The translations under genes and the position numbers were made by a program. A DNA stretch of 64,000 bases from NCBI RefSeq assembly GCF_042138895.1, contig NZ_JBHIKW010000007.1:1-64000 (forward strand), given 5' to 3'. Positions 33,322-43,603 of this stretch are shown here, in pieces. Below the pieces are notes generated by a model. It did no database searches. It was given only the letters and a program-made list of their open reading frames with translations, and was not told the DNA's origin. The number at the start of each line of letters is the position of its first letter. Position 1 is the stretch's first letter. This stretch comes from Cedecea selenatireducens. GTDB lineage: Bacteria; Pseudomonadota; Gammaproteobacteria; Enterobacterales; Enterobacteriaceae.

Positions 33322-33644
33322 TTCCCCGGCAGGGCGGGTTCAGCCTGCCTGAAGTTCTGTGCGCCCTCGCGCTGTTTGGCGTTGTGATGACTGCGCTGCT
33401 AGGTTACCACCGCGTCTTGCAGCAGGGTTTTACAAGTCAATGGCAGCTAAGGCAGCTCTGGCGCGTGGCCCGCGAGCAGACTGAACTTGAAGCTCTGCCA
33501 CCTTCTGATTCATGGAATGTACGCCAACAGCAGACATCTTCCCTGGGATGTGTCAGCATCGACGTTACTGTAACAAGCCCAGAGGGCCGAGCCGCACAGC
33601 TTTTGAGGCTGGATTGCCCACGGTCAGAACAACGTCAGGAGTAG
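33303..33644 (+). CDS. ppdC: prepilin-type protein PpdC
   Basis: A 113-residue minor pilin-like protein with leader MQAAPIIPRQGG and mature start FSLPEVLCALALFG (Glu5). It overlaps ygdB by 19 bp and lies 7 bp before recC, so recC may be partly expressed from the pilin-gene transcript. It is similar in size to E. coli PpdC (107). Confidence 0.92.
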   Translation: MQAAPIIPRQGGFSLPEVLCALALFGVVMTALLGYHRVLQQGFTSQWQLRQLWRVAREQTELEALPPSDSWNVRQQQTSSLGCVSIDVTVTSPEGRAAQLLRLDCPRSEQRQE

Positions 33645-33651
33645 CGATTTC

Positions 33652-36600
33652 ATGTTGCGTGTTTACCATTCCAACCGCCTTGATGTGCTGGAAGCTATCA
33701 TGGAGTTCATTGTAGAGCGCCAGCCGCTGCCGGATCCTTTTGAGCCGGAGGTCGTGCTGGTACAAAGCACCGGGATGGCGCAGTGGCTGCAAATGACTCT
33801 GGCGCAAAAGTTTGGCATCGCGGCAAACATTGAATTCCCGCTGCCGGCCAGCTTTATCTGGGACATGTTCGTGCGGGTGTTGCCGGATATCCCTAAAGAA
33901 AGTGCTTTCAACAAGCAGAGTATGAGCTGGAAGCTGATGACGCTTATCCCGAACATGCTCGACAAACCGGAATTTACCCTGCTCAGCCACTACCTGCGGG
34001 AGGATGATAGCAGCCGCAAGCTGTTCCAACTGTCTTCCCGCATTGCCGACCTCTATGACCAGTACCTCGTCTATCGTCCCGGCTGGCTAAGCCGCTGGGA
34101 AAAGGGGGAGCTTGTTGACGGCGCGGGAGAGTCTCAGCTCTGGCAGGCTCCGCTGTGGGCAGAGCTTGTACGCTACACGGCTGAGCTGGGGCAGCCCGAA
34201 TGGCACCGTGCCAACCTCTACCAGCGTTTCATTAGTGCCCTTGAAAACAGCGATGTTTGCCCTTCGGGACTTCCGCCTCGCGTTTTTATTTGTGGTATTT
34301 CCGCTCTGCCGCCGGTTTACCTTCAGGCCCTGCAGGCGCTGGGTAAGCATATTGACGTCCACGTGCTGTTTACCAACCCCTGCCGTTACTACTGGGGGGA
34401 CATCAAAGATCCCGCGTTTCTTGCCCGCCTGGTTAGCCGTCGTCGTCGCCTGCATCAGGCCGATCGGGAACAGACGCTGTTTAAAGATAACGACAAAGCC
34501 TCTTCGCTGTTTAATGAACTTGGCGAGCAGGATGTGGGCAATTCCCTGCTGGCTTCCTGGGGGAAATTGGGGCGCGACTACTCCTTCCTGCTTTCCGAGC
34601 TGGAACGCTTTGAAGAGGTCGATGTTTTTGTCGATTTAGAGCCAGATAATCTCCTGCACGGGCTGCAGCACGATCTGCTGGAGCTGAAAGATTCGCAGGT
34701 CCTGGGGCTGACGGTTGATGAGTACGAGCGCAGCGACGGCAAACGGCTGCTGGACCTTAAAGATCGTTCCCTGACGTTTCATGAATGTCACAGCCCGCAG
34801 CGCGAAGTGGAAGTTTTGCATGACCAACTGCTGGCGATGCTGGAAGCTGACCCTGAGCTAACGCCGCGCGATATCATCGTGATGGTGGCAGATATTGATA
34901 GCTACAGCCCGTTTATTCAGGCCGTGTTTGGCAGCGCACGTGATGAGCGCTGGCTGCCGTTTGCTATTTCTGACCGACGGGCACGTCAGGCGCACCCGGC
35001 GCTTCAGGCGTTTATTTTACTGCTCGGACTACCGGAAAGCCGCTTTGCGGCAGAGGATGTGCTGGCGCTGCTGGAAGTGCCAGCGCTGGCGGCGCGCTTC
35101 TCTATTGATGAAGAAGGGCTGCGCTACCTGCGTAAATGGGTGAATGAGTCCGGTATTCGCTGGGGCATTGACGACGACAACGTGCGTGAGTTAGAGCTGC
35201 CGGCTACCGGGCAGCATACCTGGCGTTTTGGTCTGACCCGTATGCTGCTTGGCTATGCCATGGAAAGCCAGGCCGGGGTTTGGGATTCGGTCCTGCCCTA
35301 CGATGAGTCCAGCGGCCTGATTGCCGAGCTGGTAGGGCATCTTGCGGAACTGCTGATGCAGCTTAACCGTTGGCGTCTGCTGCTGACTCAGGAACGCCCT
35401 CTGGATGAATGGCTCCCGCTGTGCCGGGAAATGCTGAGCAGCTTCTTCCTGCCTGACGGTGAAACTGAAGCGGCGCTGGCGCTGATTGAGCAGCAGTGGC
35501 AGGAGATGATTGAGAAAGGAACCGAGGCCGCCTACCAGCAGCCCGTGCCCTTAACCTTGCTGCGCGATGAACTGGCTCAGCGTCTCGATCAGGAACGTAT
35601 CAGCCAGCGATTCCTCGCCGGGCCGGTAAACTTCTGTACTCTGATGCCGATGCGTGCCATTCCGTTTAAGGTCGTTTGCCTGCTTGGCATGAATGACGGC
35701 GTCTACCCGCGAACGCTTGCGCCACTGGGCTTTGACCTGATGAGCCAGCATCCGCAGCGCGGCGATCGCAGCCGCCGGGACGACGATCGCTACCTGTTCC
35801 TGGAAGCGTTAATTTCCGCGCAGCAGCGGCTGTACATTAGCTATATCGGCCGTTCGATTCAGGATAACAGCCGGCGCTACCCGTCAGTGCTGGTGGAGGA
35901 GTTGCTGGACTATGTAGCCCGCAGCCATTACCTCCCCGGTGATGCCGAATGCAACGCCGATGACAGCAGCGAGCATGTTAGAAAGCACCTGGTCACGCTT
36001 CATGCCCGCACGCCTTTCGACAGCAGTAACTACTTTGCCGAAGGCGAGCAGCAGAGCTTTGCTCAGGAGTGGCTGCCAGCGGCCAGCGGCAACGGGCAGG
36101 CACATGCTCACTTTATTCAACCTCTGGCTGCTGAGCCCTGCGACGAAATATCCCTTGAGCAGCTACAGCGCTTTTGGCGGCACCCGGTGCGGGCATTTTT
36201 CCAAATGCGCCTGGGGATTAATTTCCGTCTGGAAGATACGGAATTACCGGATGAAGAGCCCTTTACCCTCGACGTGCTCGATCGTTTTCAGCTAAACCAG
36301 CACCTGCTTAATACCCTTGTCCAGCAAGAAGATCCGCACCAGCTGTTTGTGCGTTATAGGGCCGCAGGTGTTCTGCCGTACGGTGCTTTTGGTGAAATCC
36401 TTTGGGAAAATCAGCGCAATGAAATGAACACGCTGGCTGAGAAAGTGCTGGCAGAGCGACAAAAAGGGGAGAGTCGTGAAGTTGATCTTCATATCGACGG
36501 AACCAGAGTGACGGGCTGGCTGTCGGACGTACAGGCAGATGGGCTATTACGCTGGCGCCCTTCGGTGCTGAACGTAGCCCACGGTATGCAGCTGTGGATT

Positions 36601-37023
36601 GAGCACCTGGTCCACTGTGCCAGCGGCTATGCTGGCGAAAGCCGGATGTACGGCCGCAAAGATTCGCAGTGGCGCTTCCCTGCGATGGAAAGTGGTGAGG
36701 CGAAGGCCTGGCTGTCGCAACTGATTGCGGGCTATAAAGAAGGGCTTCGTCAGCCATTGCTGCTGCTGCATAACAGCGGTGGGGCGTGGATAAAAGCCTG
36801 TTATGACCCGCAAAATAATGCCATTTTATGGGATGAGGAAACGCAGCAGAAGGCGCGCACTAAGCTGCTGGCTGCGTGGGAAGGAAACCATATGGTTGAA
36901 GGGGAAGGCGCTGATATTTGGCTGCAACGTTTGTACCGTACCCTTGATGCCCAGTACTACGAAGCGATACTTACAGAGGCCGAGCGCTACCTGCTTCCTC
37001 TGTTCCGTTTCAACCAACCCTGA
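33652..37023 (+). CDS. recC: exonuclease V subunit RecC
   Basis: An 1123-residue protein (E. coli 1122) starting MLRVYHSNRLDVLEAIMEFI. RecC joins RecB and RecD, splits the DNA strands and scans for Chi through its degenerate helicase and nuclease domains. No Walker A motif is seen, as expected. AGGAG lies about 10 bp before the ATG. A small hairpin (CAACCCT/AGGGTTG) overlaps the stop codon, and ptrA follows after 149 bp. Confidence 0.97.
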   Translation: MLRVYHSNRLDVLEAIMEFIVERQPLPDPFEPEVVLVQSTGMAQWLQMTLAQKFGIAANIEFPLPASFIWDMFVRVLPDIPKESAFNKQSMSWKLMTLIPNMLDKPEFTLLSHYLREDDSSRKLFQLSSRIADLYDQYLVYRPGWLSRWEKGELVDGAGESQLWQAPLWAELVRYTAELGQPEWHRANLYQRFISALENSDVCPSGLPPRVFICGISALPPVYLQALQALGKHIDVHVLFTNPCRYYWGDIKDPAFLARLVSRRRRLHQADREQTLFKDNDKASSLFNELGEQDVGNSLLASWGKLGRDYSFLLSELERFEEVDVFVDLEPDNLLHGLQHDLLELKDSQVLGLTVDEYERSDGKRLLDLKDRSLTFHECHSPQREVEVLHDQLLAMLEADPELTPRDIIVMVADIDSYSPFIQAVFGSARDERWLPFAISDRRARQAHPALQAFILLLGLPESRFAAEDVLALLEVPALAARFSIDEEGLRYLRKWVNESGIRWGIDDDNVRELELPATGQHTWRFGLTRMLLGYAMESQAGVWDSVLPYDESSGLIAELVGHLAELLMQLNRWRLLLTQERPLDEWLPLCREMLSSFFLPDGETEAALALIEQQWQEMIEKGTEAAYQQPVPLTLLRDELAQRLDQERISQRFLAGPVNFCTLMPMRAIPFKVVCLLGMNDGVYPRTLAPLGFDLMSQHPQRGDRSRRDDDRYLFLEALISAQQRLYISYIGRSIQDNSRRYPSVLVEELLDYVARSHYLPGDAECNADDSSEHVRKHLVTLHARTPFDSSNYFAEGEQQSFAQEWLPAASGNGQAHAHFIQPLAAEPCDEISLEQLQRFWRHPVRAFFQMRLGINFRLEDTELPDEEPFTLDVLDRFQLNQHLLNTLVQQEDPHQLFVRYRAAGVLPYGAFGEILWENQRNEMNTLAEKVLAERQKGESREVDLHIDGTRVTGWLSDVQADGLLRWRPSVLNVAHGMQLWIEHLVHCASGYAGESRMYGRKDSQWRFPAMESGEAKAWLSQLIAGYKEGLRQPLLLLHNSGGAWIKACYDPQNNAILWDEETQQKARTKLLAAWEGNHMVEGEGADIWLQRLYRTLDAQYYEAILTEAERYLLPLFRFNQP

Positions 37024-37172
37024 ACAAGGGTTGTATAAAAATTGCACAGCCCGGTGAGTTCAATTATGATGCGATTTCTTGCTCAGGGCTGGCGAAGTAT
37101 AACAACGGCGTTCGACGGATAGCTTCGAAAAGTTGTTAATGATGAGTAAGTTAGTGAAGACGAGGTTTGTGA

Positions 37173-40058
37173 ATGCCTAAATGCAGCACCTGGTTTACCG
37201 CGCTTTTCTTGTTCGTTGCTCTTTGGGCACCTTTCAGTCAGGCAGATAACGGATGGCAACCGATTCAGGACACCATCCGTAAAAGTGAAAAAGATCCTCG
37301 TCAGTATCAGGCTATTCGTTTAGATAACGGTATGACCGTGCTGTTGGTTTCCGATCCGCAGGCGGTGAAATCGCTCTCTGCGCTGGTGGTGCCCGTCGGC
37401 TCGCTGGAAGATCCTGATGCCCATCTCGGGCTTGCTCACTTCCTCGAACACATGACGCTAATGGGCTCCAAAAAATACCCGGACCCGGATAGCCTGTCTG
37501 AGTACCTCAAAAAACACGGCGGCAGCCACAACGCCAGCACCGCGACCTACCGCACCGCGTTTTATCTGGAAGTGGAAAACGATGCGCTCGACGGGGCCGT
37601 GGACCGCCTGGCTGACGCGATTGCGGAGCCTAACCTTGCGGCACAGTATGCCGAACGTGAGCGTAATGCGGTCAATGCCGAGCTGACGATGGCCCGCGCG
37701 CGCGACGGGATGCGTATGGCGCAGGTCAGCGCCGAAACGATCAACCCCGCTCACCCTGGTTCGCGTTTCTCCGGCGGTAATCTTGAAACCCTGCGTGATA
37801 AACCCGGCAGTAAGTTGCTTGATGCGCTGGTGACGTTCAGGAATAAATACTATTCCGCAAACCTGATGAAGGCCGTTATCTACAGCAACAAGCCCTTGCC
37901 TGAGCTGGCGAAGATTGCCGCTGAAACCTATGGTCGCGTACCCAATAAAAACATCGAAAAACCGGTTATCGACGTGCCGGTGGTGACCGACGCGCAAAAA
38001 GGGATTTTTATCCACTATGTGCCGGTGATGCCGCGTAAGGTGGTTCGGGTTGAATTTCGCATTGATAACGATAGCGATAAATTCCGCAGTAAAACCGATG
38101 AACTTATCGGCTACCTGATTGGCAACCGCAGCCACGATACGCTGTCAGACTGGCTGCAAAAGCAGGGGCTTGCCGAGAGCGTGCGGGCTGATTCTGACCC
38201 GATGGTTACCGGCAATAGCGGCGTCTTTGCTATTTCCGTGTCGCTGACGGACAAAGGTCTGGCCAACCGTGATCAGGTGGTTGCGGCGGTATTCAGCTAT
38301 CTCAATCAGCTGCGTGCTAAGGGGATCGACAAGCGTTATTTTGATGAGCTGGCCCACGTGCTGGATCTCGATTTCCGCTACCCGTCCATCACCCGTGATA
38401 TGGACTATATCGAATGGCTGGCGGACACCATGCTGCGCGTCCCGGTTGCCCATACTCTTGATGCGGCTAACCTTGCCGACCAGTACGATCCTGATGCGAT
38501 TAAAGCGCGTCTGGACATGATGACGCCGCAAAATGCCCGCGTGTGGTTTATCAGCCCGCAGGAGCCGCACAATAAAACGGCCTATTTCGTCGATGCGCCT
38601 TATGAAGTGGACAAAATTCCTGCGCAGACCTTTGCCGACTGGCAGCAGAAGGCAGATGCCATCAAGCTTGAGCTGCCTCAGCTGAACCCCTACATTCCCG
38701 ACGACTTCACGCTTTATAAGCCGGAGAAGCAGTACGAGCATCCTGAGCTGCTGATACAGGAGCCGGATCTGCGCGTGGTGTATATGCCCAGCCGCTATTT
38801 TGGCAACGAGCCAAAAGCGGACGTAACCCTTGTGCTGCGTAATCCGCAGGTGATGGACAGCGCGAAGAATCAGGTGCTGTTTGCTATCAACGATTATCTG
38901 GCGGGCATCGCGCTTGATGAGCTGAGCAATCAGGCGTCGGTCGGGGGCATCAGTTTCTCTTCAAACGCCAATAGCGGATTGATGATCAACGCCAACGGCT
39001 ATACCCAACGCTTGCCGCAGCTGTTTGAGGCGCTGCTGAAGGGCTACTTTAGCTATACGCCAACGCAGGAACAGCTGGATCAGGCGAAGTCCTGGTATGC
39101 GCAGATGATGGACTCGGCGGAAAAAGGCAAAGCTTTTGAGCAGGCTATTTCGCCGGTGCAGATGGTTTCGCAGGTGCCTTATTTTGAGCGTAGTACCCGC
39201 CGCGCACTGCTGCCTGAATTGACGCTGAAAGACGTGCTTGATTACCGTGCGCGGCTGAAAACCAACTCCCGGCCTGAATTTATGGTTATCGGCAACATGT
39301 CTCCAGAGCAGACCAAACGGCTGGCGGAAAACGTCAAAGCGCAGCTGGCACCGAAGGGCGGCGAATGGTGCCGCAATGATGATGTGCTGATCGATAAGCA
39401 GCATCTGGCGATGTTTGAAAAGGCCGGAAGCAGCACGGACTCAGCGCTGGCGGCGGTTTATGTACCAAAAGGCTATAACGAAGCGACCAGCACGGCCTAT
39501 GGCTCAATGCTGGGGCAAATTATTCAGCCATGGTTCTATAATCAGCTGAGAACGCAGGAACAGCTAGGCTACGCGGTATTTGCTTTCCCGATGTCCATTG
39601 GCCGCCAGTGGGGGGTGGGTTTCCTGCTGCAAAGCAGCGACAAGCAGCCAGCCTATCTGTATCAGCGATTTAAGGCGTTTTATCCGGTTATCGAGAAAAA
39701 GCTGCGCGGCATGAGCGACGCCGAGTTTGCCCAAATCCAGCAGGGGATGATTGCCCAGATGCAGCAGGCACCGCAAACCCTCGCGGAAGAGGCATCGCAG
39801 CTGAGCAAAGATTTCGATCGCCGAAACATGGCGTTTGATTCCCGTGATAAAGTGATCGCCGAAATTAAGAAATTAACGCCGCAGAAGCTGGCTGATTTCT
39901 TCCACCAGGCGGTGATAGCTCCCCAGGGGATGGCGGTGCTGTCACAAATTTCCGGCAGCCATAACGGCAAAGCAGACTATGCGGCACCAAAAGGGTGGAA
40001 AACCTGGGAGGGGGCACGCAGTCTGCAGCAGACGTTACCACTAGTAAGCGAGAAATAA
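37173..40058 (+). CDS. ptrA: protease III (pitrilysin)
   Basis: A 961-residue periplasmic zinc protease of the M16 family (E. coli 962). A signal peptide covers about residues 1-24, ending at SQADN. The inverted zinc motif HFLEH is at residues 89-93, with a downstream Glu in the ERERNAVNAE helix. The four-domain M16 layout is complete. As in E. coli it is embedded between recC and recB, and its stop shares one base with the recB start. Confidence 0.97.
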   Translation: MPKCSTWFTALFLFVALWAPFSQADNGWQPIQDTIRKSEKDPRQYQAIRLDNGMTVLLVSDPQAVKSLSALVVPVGSLEDPDAHLGLAHFLEHMTLMGSKKYPDPDSLSEYLKKHGGSHNASTATYRTAFYLEVENDALDGAVDRLADAIAEPNLAAQYAERERNAVNAELTMARARDGMRMAQVSAETINPAHPGSRFSGGNLETLRDKPGSKLLDALVTFRNKYYSANLMKAVIYSNKPLPELAKIAAETYGRVPNKNIEKPVIDVPVVTDAQKGIFIHYVPVMPRKVVRVEFRIDNDSDKFRSKTDELIGYLIGNRSHDTLSDWLQKQGLAESVRADSDPMVTGNSGVFAISVSLTDKGLANRDQVVAAVFSYLNQLRAKGIDKRYFDELAHVLDLDFRYPSITRDMDYIEWLADTMLRVPVAHTLDAANLADQYDPDAIKARLDMMTPQNARVWFISPQEPHNKTAYFVDAPYEVDKIPAQTFADWQQKADAIKLELPQLNPYIPDDFTLYKPEKQYEHPELLIQEPDLRVVYMPSRYFGNEPKADVTLVLRNPQVMDSAKNQVLFAINDYLAGIALDELSNQASVGGISFSSNANSGLMINANGYTQRLPQLFEALLKGYFSYTPTQEQLDQAKSWYAQMMDSAEKGKAFEQAISPVQMVSQVPYFERSTRRALLPELTLKDVLDYRARLKTNSRPEFMVIGNMSPEQTKRLAENVKAQLAPKGGEWCRNDDVLIDKQHLAMFEKAGSSTDSALAAVYVPKGYNEATSTAYGSMLGQIIQPWFYNQLRTQEQLGYAVFAFPMSIGRQWGVGFLLQSSDKQPAYLYQRFKAFYPVIEKKLRGMSDAEFAQIQQGMIAQMQQAPQTLAEEASQLSKDFDRRNMAFDSRDKVIAEIKKLTPQKLADFFHQAVIAPQGMAVLSQISGSHNGKADYAAPKGWKTWEGARSLQQTLPLVSEK

Positions 40059-43000
40059 TGACCGATGTAACCGCGCAGCCCCTTGATCCTTTAAGTTTGC
40101 CGCTGTTTGGTGAACGGTTGATAGAAGCCTCCGCGGGTACCGGTAAAACCTTTACCATCGCCGCGCTTTACCTGCGGCTGCTGCTGGGGTTGGGGGAAGA
40201 GAATGCTTTCCCTCGCCCGCTCGGCGTAGAAGAACTGCTGGTGGTGACCTTTACCGAAGCGGCCACGGAAGAACTGCGTGGCCGTATTCGGGCCAATATC
40301 CACGAATTGCGTATCGCCTGCATACGTAATCGAAGCAAAAACCCACTAATTCAGAGCCTGCTTGCCCAGATTGCGGACAAGCAGCTTGCTGCCCGTACCC
40401 TGCTGTTAGCCGAGCAGCAAATGGATGAGGCCGCTATTTTCACCATCCACGGCTTTTGCCAGCGGATGCTCAGCCTGAATGCTTTTGAGTCCGGCATGCT
40501 GTTTGAACAGCAGCTTCTCGAAGATGAGTCCGTGCTGCGCCGCCACGCCTGCGCAGACTTCTGGCGCCGTCACTGTTATCCGCTGCCAAAACCGGTGGCT
40601 CAGGCAATGAGTGAAGCGTGGTCGGGGCCGGAAGCGCTCCTGCGGGACATCAACAGCTGGCTCCAGGGCGAGCAGCCGCAGCTCAAACAGCCGCCGGCCG
40701 ATGACGAAACGCTGCTGGCCCGCCATGAAAAGATAATCGCCGCTATCGACGGGGTAAAAGCCCAGTGGCGAGCTGCCGCAGGTGAGCTGGCGAGCCTGAT
40801 TGGCGATTCTGGCGTGGATAAGCGCAGCTACAGCAGCAAACATTTACCGAACTGGCTGGAGATTGTGGGCCAGTGGGCACAGCTGGAAACGACCAGCTAT
40901 CAGCTCCCTGACGCGCTGGCTAAGTTTGCACAAAGCACGCTGGAAGAAAAAACCAGGAAAGGTGAAGTGCCCCGGCACAGCCTGTTCAATGCAATAGACG
41001 CCCTGCTGGTCGAGCCGCTGACCCTGCGCGACCTGGTGATAGCCAGGGCGATGGCCGAAATTCGCTACATCGTACAGCAGGAAAAACGCCGCCGCGGTGA
41101 GCTGGGCTTTGACGATATGCTGAGCCGGCTCGATGAGTCTTTGCATCAGCCCGGTGGCGATGCTTTAGCTGCGGCTATCCGTGGGCGTTTTCCGGTGGCG
41201 ATGATCGATGAATTCCAGGATACCGACCCGCAGCAGTACCGCATCTTCCGCCGGCTGTATATCAGGCAGCAGGACACCGCGCTGTTGCTGATTGGCGACC
41301 CGAAGCAGGCGATTTATGCTTTCCGCGGCGCTGATATTTTTACCTACATGAAAGCACGCCATGAGGTGAGCGCCCACTACTCGTTGGACACCAACTGGCG
41401 CTCGGCTCCGGCGATGATCCACGGCGTGAACACGCTGTTCCAGCAGGTCGAGAATCCGTTCTTATTCCGTCAGATCCCGTTCCTGCCCGTCAAGTCAGCG
41501 CCACGCAACGGCGGCCTGCGGTTTACCGTCCATGGTGAAAGCCAGGCTGCGGTAAAAATGTGGCTCCAGCCGGGCGAAGGTGTCGGTGTAAGTGATTACC
41601 AACAAGCGATGGCCACGCAGTGCGCCCGGCAAATTCGCGACTGGCTAACCGCCGGGCAGCGGGGCGAGGCGCTGCTTTGGCGAGGGGATGACTCCCGCCC
41701 GCTCAGGGCATCGGATATGACGATTCTGGTGCGCAGCCGTGGCGAGGCGGCTATCGTGCGCGATGCTCTTGGCGCGCTCAATATTCCTTCGGTGTACCTC
41801 TCAAACCGTGATTCGGTGTTTGCAACCGTAGAGGCACGCGAGCTGCTGTGGCTGCTGCAGGCGGTATTAACGCCTGAAATTGAAACCGCCATGCGCAGCG
41901 CCATTGCGACGGGCATGTTGGGGCTGGATGCGCTGACTATTGAGGCGCTGAACAAAGACGAGCTAGCCTGGGACAACCTGGTTGAAGAGTTTTTCGGCTA
42001 CCGCGAACAGTGGCTGAAGCGCGGCGTGATGCCGATGCTAAGAGCCCTGATCGGCGCGAGAAATATTGCTGAAAACCTGCTGGCCACGCCGGGCGGAGAG
42101 CGCCGGCTGACGGATATCCTGCACATCAGCGAGCTTCTGCAGGAAGCCTCGGCAGAAATGGAAAGTGAGCATGCGCTGGTGCGCTGGCTGGCGCAGCGTA
42201 TTGCCGAGCCGGACAGCAATGCCTCCAGCCAGCAGCTGCGTCTGGAAAGCGATAAACATCTGGTGCAGGTGGTGACCATCCACAAATCCAAAGGGCTGGA
42301 GTACCCGCTGGTCTGGCTGCCGTTCGTGGCCAACTATCGCCCGCAGAGCAGCGGCCTGTATCACGATCGAACCACTTTTACCTCGCTGCTGGATTTAAGC
42401 AATGATGCGGAAAGCCTTGGGCTTGCCGAAGAAGAGCGCCTGGCCGAGGATCTCCGGTTGCTGTATGTGGCGCTGACCCGCTCCGTCTGGCACTGCAGCC
42501 TGGGCGTGGCGCCGCTGTTCCGTGGTTCCCGGGCAAAAAAAGGCAACAGCGACTTGCACCTCAGCGCGCTGGGCTATTTGCTGCAAAAAGGCGAAGCGCT
42601 TGATGCCGAAGGGCTGCGTCAGGCGCTGGACGTCCTCAAGAGCGAAGCCATTGACGTTGAAACGCTGTCTCCGGGTGAGGATTCTCCGTGGCAGCCGGTC
42701 TCCAGCGCGTTGCCTGAGCTTGCCGCTCGCCAGCTTAAACGGCGAATTGCCGATAACTGGCGCGTGACCAGCTACTCCGGGCTGCAGCAGCACGGCAGCA
42801 GCCGGGTGCTGGATTTGGTGCCACGTCTTGACGTGGATGCCGTGGGGGAAGCGCCGGAGCAAAGTGAGCCGTCACTTACGCCGCATACATTCCCGCGCGG
42901 GGCTTCACCAGGCACTTTCCTGCACAGCCTGTTTGAAGAGGTTGATTTTACCCAGCCGGTAGATAGCGAGAAAACGGCACAGCAGCTGCTTGCCAACGGA

Positions 43001-43603
43001 TTTGGCAGCGAATGGTGCCCGGTGGTTAGCCGCTGGCTGGAAGAGGTGCTCGCCGCGCCGCTCAATGACACCGGGGTTGCGCTGAATCTGCTTCCGTCGA
43101 AGGAAAAACAGGTTGAGCTGGAGTTTTATTTACCGATCGACCATGAGCTGCAGGCTCCTGCGCTGGACGCGTTGATTCGCCGTTACGATTCGCTTTCCGC
43201 CGGTTGTCCGCCTTTGGACTTCCGCCAGGTGAAGGGGATGCTGAAGGGGTTTATCGACCTGGTATTCCGCTGGGAAGGGCGTTATTACCTGCTGGACTAC
43301 AAATCTAACTGGCTGGGCGAAGACAGCAGCGCCTACACCCGGCAAGCCATGGCTCAGGCGATGCAGTCCCACCGCTATGACCTGCAGTACCAGCTTTATA
43401 CGCTGGCGCTGCACCGATACCTGCGCCATCGCATGGCAGGTTATGACTACCAGCAGCACTTCGGCGGGGTAATTTATCTGTTCCTGCGCGGCGTGGAGCA
43501 GGGCAAACCTGAGCAGGGTATTTTTTCTACGCGCCCGGACATCAAGCTGATTGATGCGATGGACGCGCTCTTTGCCGGGACAGCAGAGGAGATGGGCCAG
43601 TGA
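40058..43603 (+). CDS. recB: exonuclease V subunit RecB
   Basis: An 1181-residue helicase-nuclease (E. coli 1180). Walker A is EASAGTGKTFT near residue 25, Walker B is MIDEFQDTDP, and UvrD-type motifs include VTIHKSKGLEYP and LLYVALTRS. The C-terminal nuclease has LLDYKSNWLGED with the catalytic Asp and Lys. With RecC and RecD it resects double-strand breaks and loads RecA at Chi. The ATG at 40058 gives the E. coli N-terminus; the frame open from 39995 is inside ptrA. Confidence 0.97.
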   Translation: MTDVTAQPLDPLSLPLFGERLIEASAGTGKTFTIAALYLRLLLGLGEENAFPRPLGVEELLVVTFTEAATEELRGRIRANIHELRIACIRNRSKNPLIQSLLAQIADKQLAARTLLLAEQQMDEAAIFTIHGFCQRMLSLNAFESGMLFEQQLLEDESVLRRHACADFWRRHCYPLPKPVAQAMSEAWSGPEALLRDINSWLQGEQPQLKQPPADDETLLARHEKIIAAIDGVKAQWRAAAGELASLIGDSGVDKRSYSSKHLPNWLEIVGQWAQLETTSYQLPDALAKFAQSTLEEKTRKGEVPRHSLFNAIDALLVEPLTLRDLVIARAMAEIRYIVQQEKRRRGELGFDDMLSRLDESLHQPGGDALAAAIRGRFPVAMIDEFQDTDPQQYRIFRRLYIRQQDTALLLIGDPKQAIYAFRGADIFTYMKARHEVSAHYSLDTNWRSAPAMIHGVNTLFQQVENPFLFRQIPFLPVKSAPRNGGLRFTVHGESQAAVKMWLQPGEGVGVSDYQQAMATQCARQIRDWLTAGQRGEALLWRGDDSRPLRASDMTILVRSRGEAAIVRDALGALNIPSVYLSNRDSVFATVEARELLWLLQAVLTPEIETAMRSAIATGMLGLDALTIEALNKDELAWDNLVEEFFGYREQWLKRGVMPMLRALIGARNIAENLLATPGGERRLTDILHISELLQEASAEMESEHALVRWLAQRIAEPDSNASSQQLRLESDKHLVQVVTIHKSKGLEYPLVWLPFVANYRPQSSGLYHDRTTFTSLLDLSNDAESLGLAEEERLAEDLRLLYVALTRSVWHCSLGVAPLFRGSRAKKGNSDLHLSALGYLLQKGEALDAEGLRQALDVLKSEAIDVETLSPGEDSPWQPVSSALPELAARQLKRRIADNWRVTSYSGLQQHGSSRVLDLVPRLDVDAVGEAPEQSEPSLTPHTFPRGASPGTFLHSLFEEVDFTQPVDSEKTAQQLLANGFGSEWCPVVSRWLEEVLAAPLNDTGVALNLLPSKEKQVELEFYLPIDHELQAPALDALIRRYDSLSAGCPPLDFRQVKGMLKGFIDLVFRWEGRYYLLDYKSNWLGEDSSAYTRQAMAQAMQSHRYDLQYQLYTLALHRYLRHRMAGYDYQQHFGGVIYLFLRGVEQGKPEQGIFSTRPDIKLIDAMDALFAGTAEEMGQ

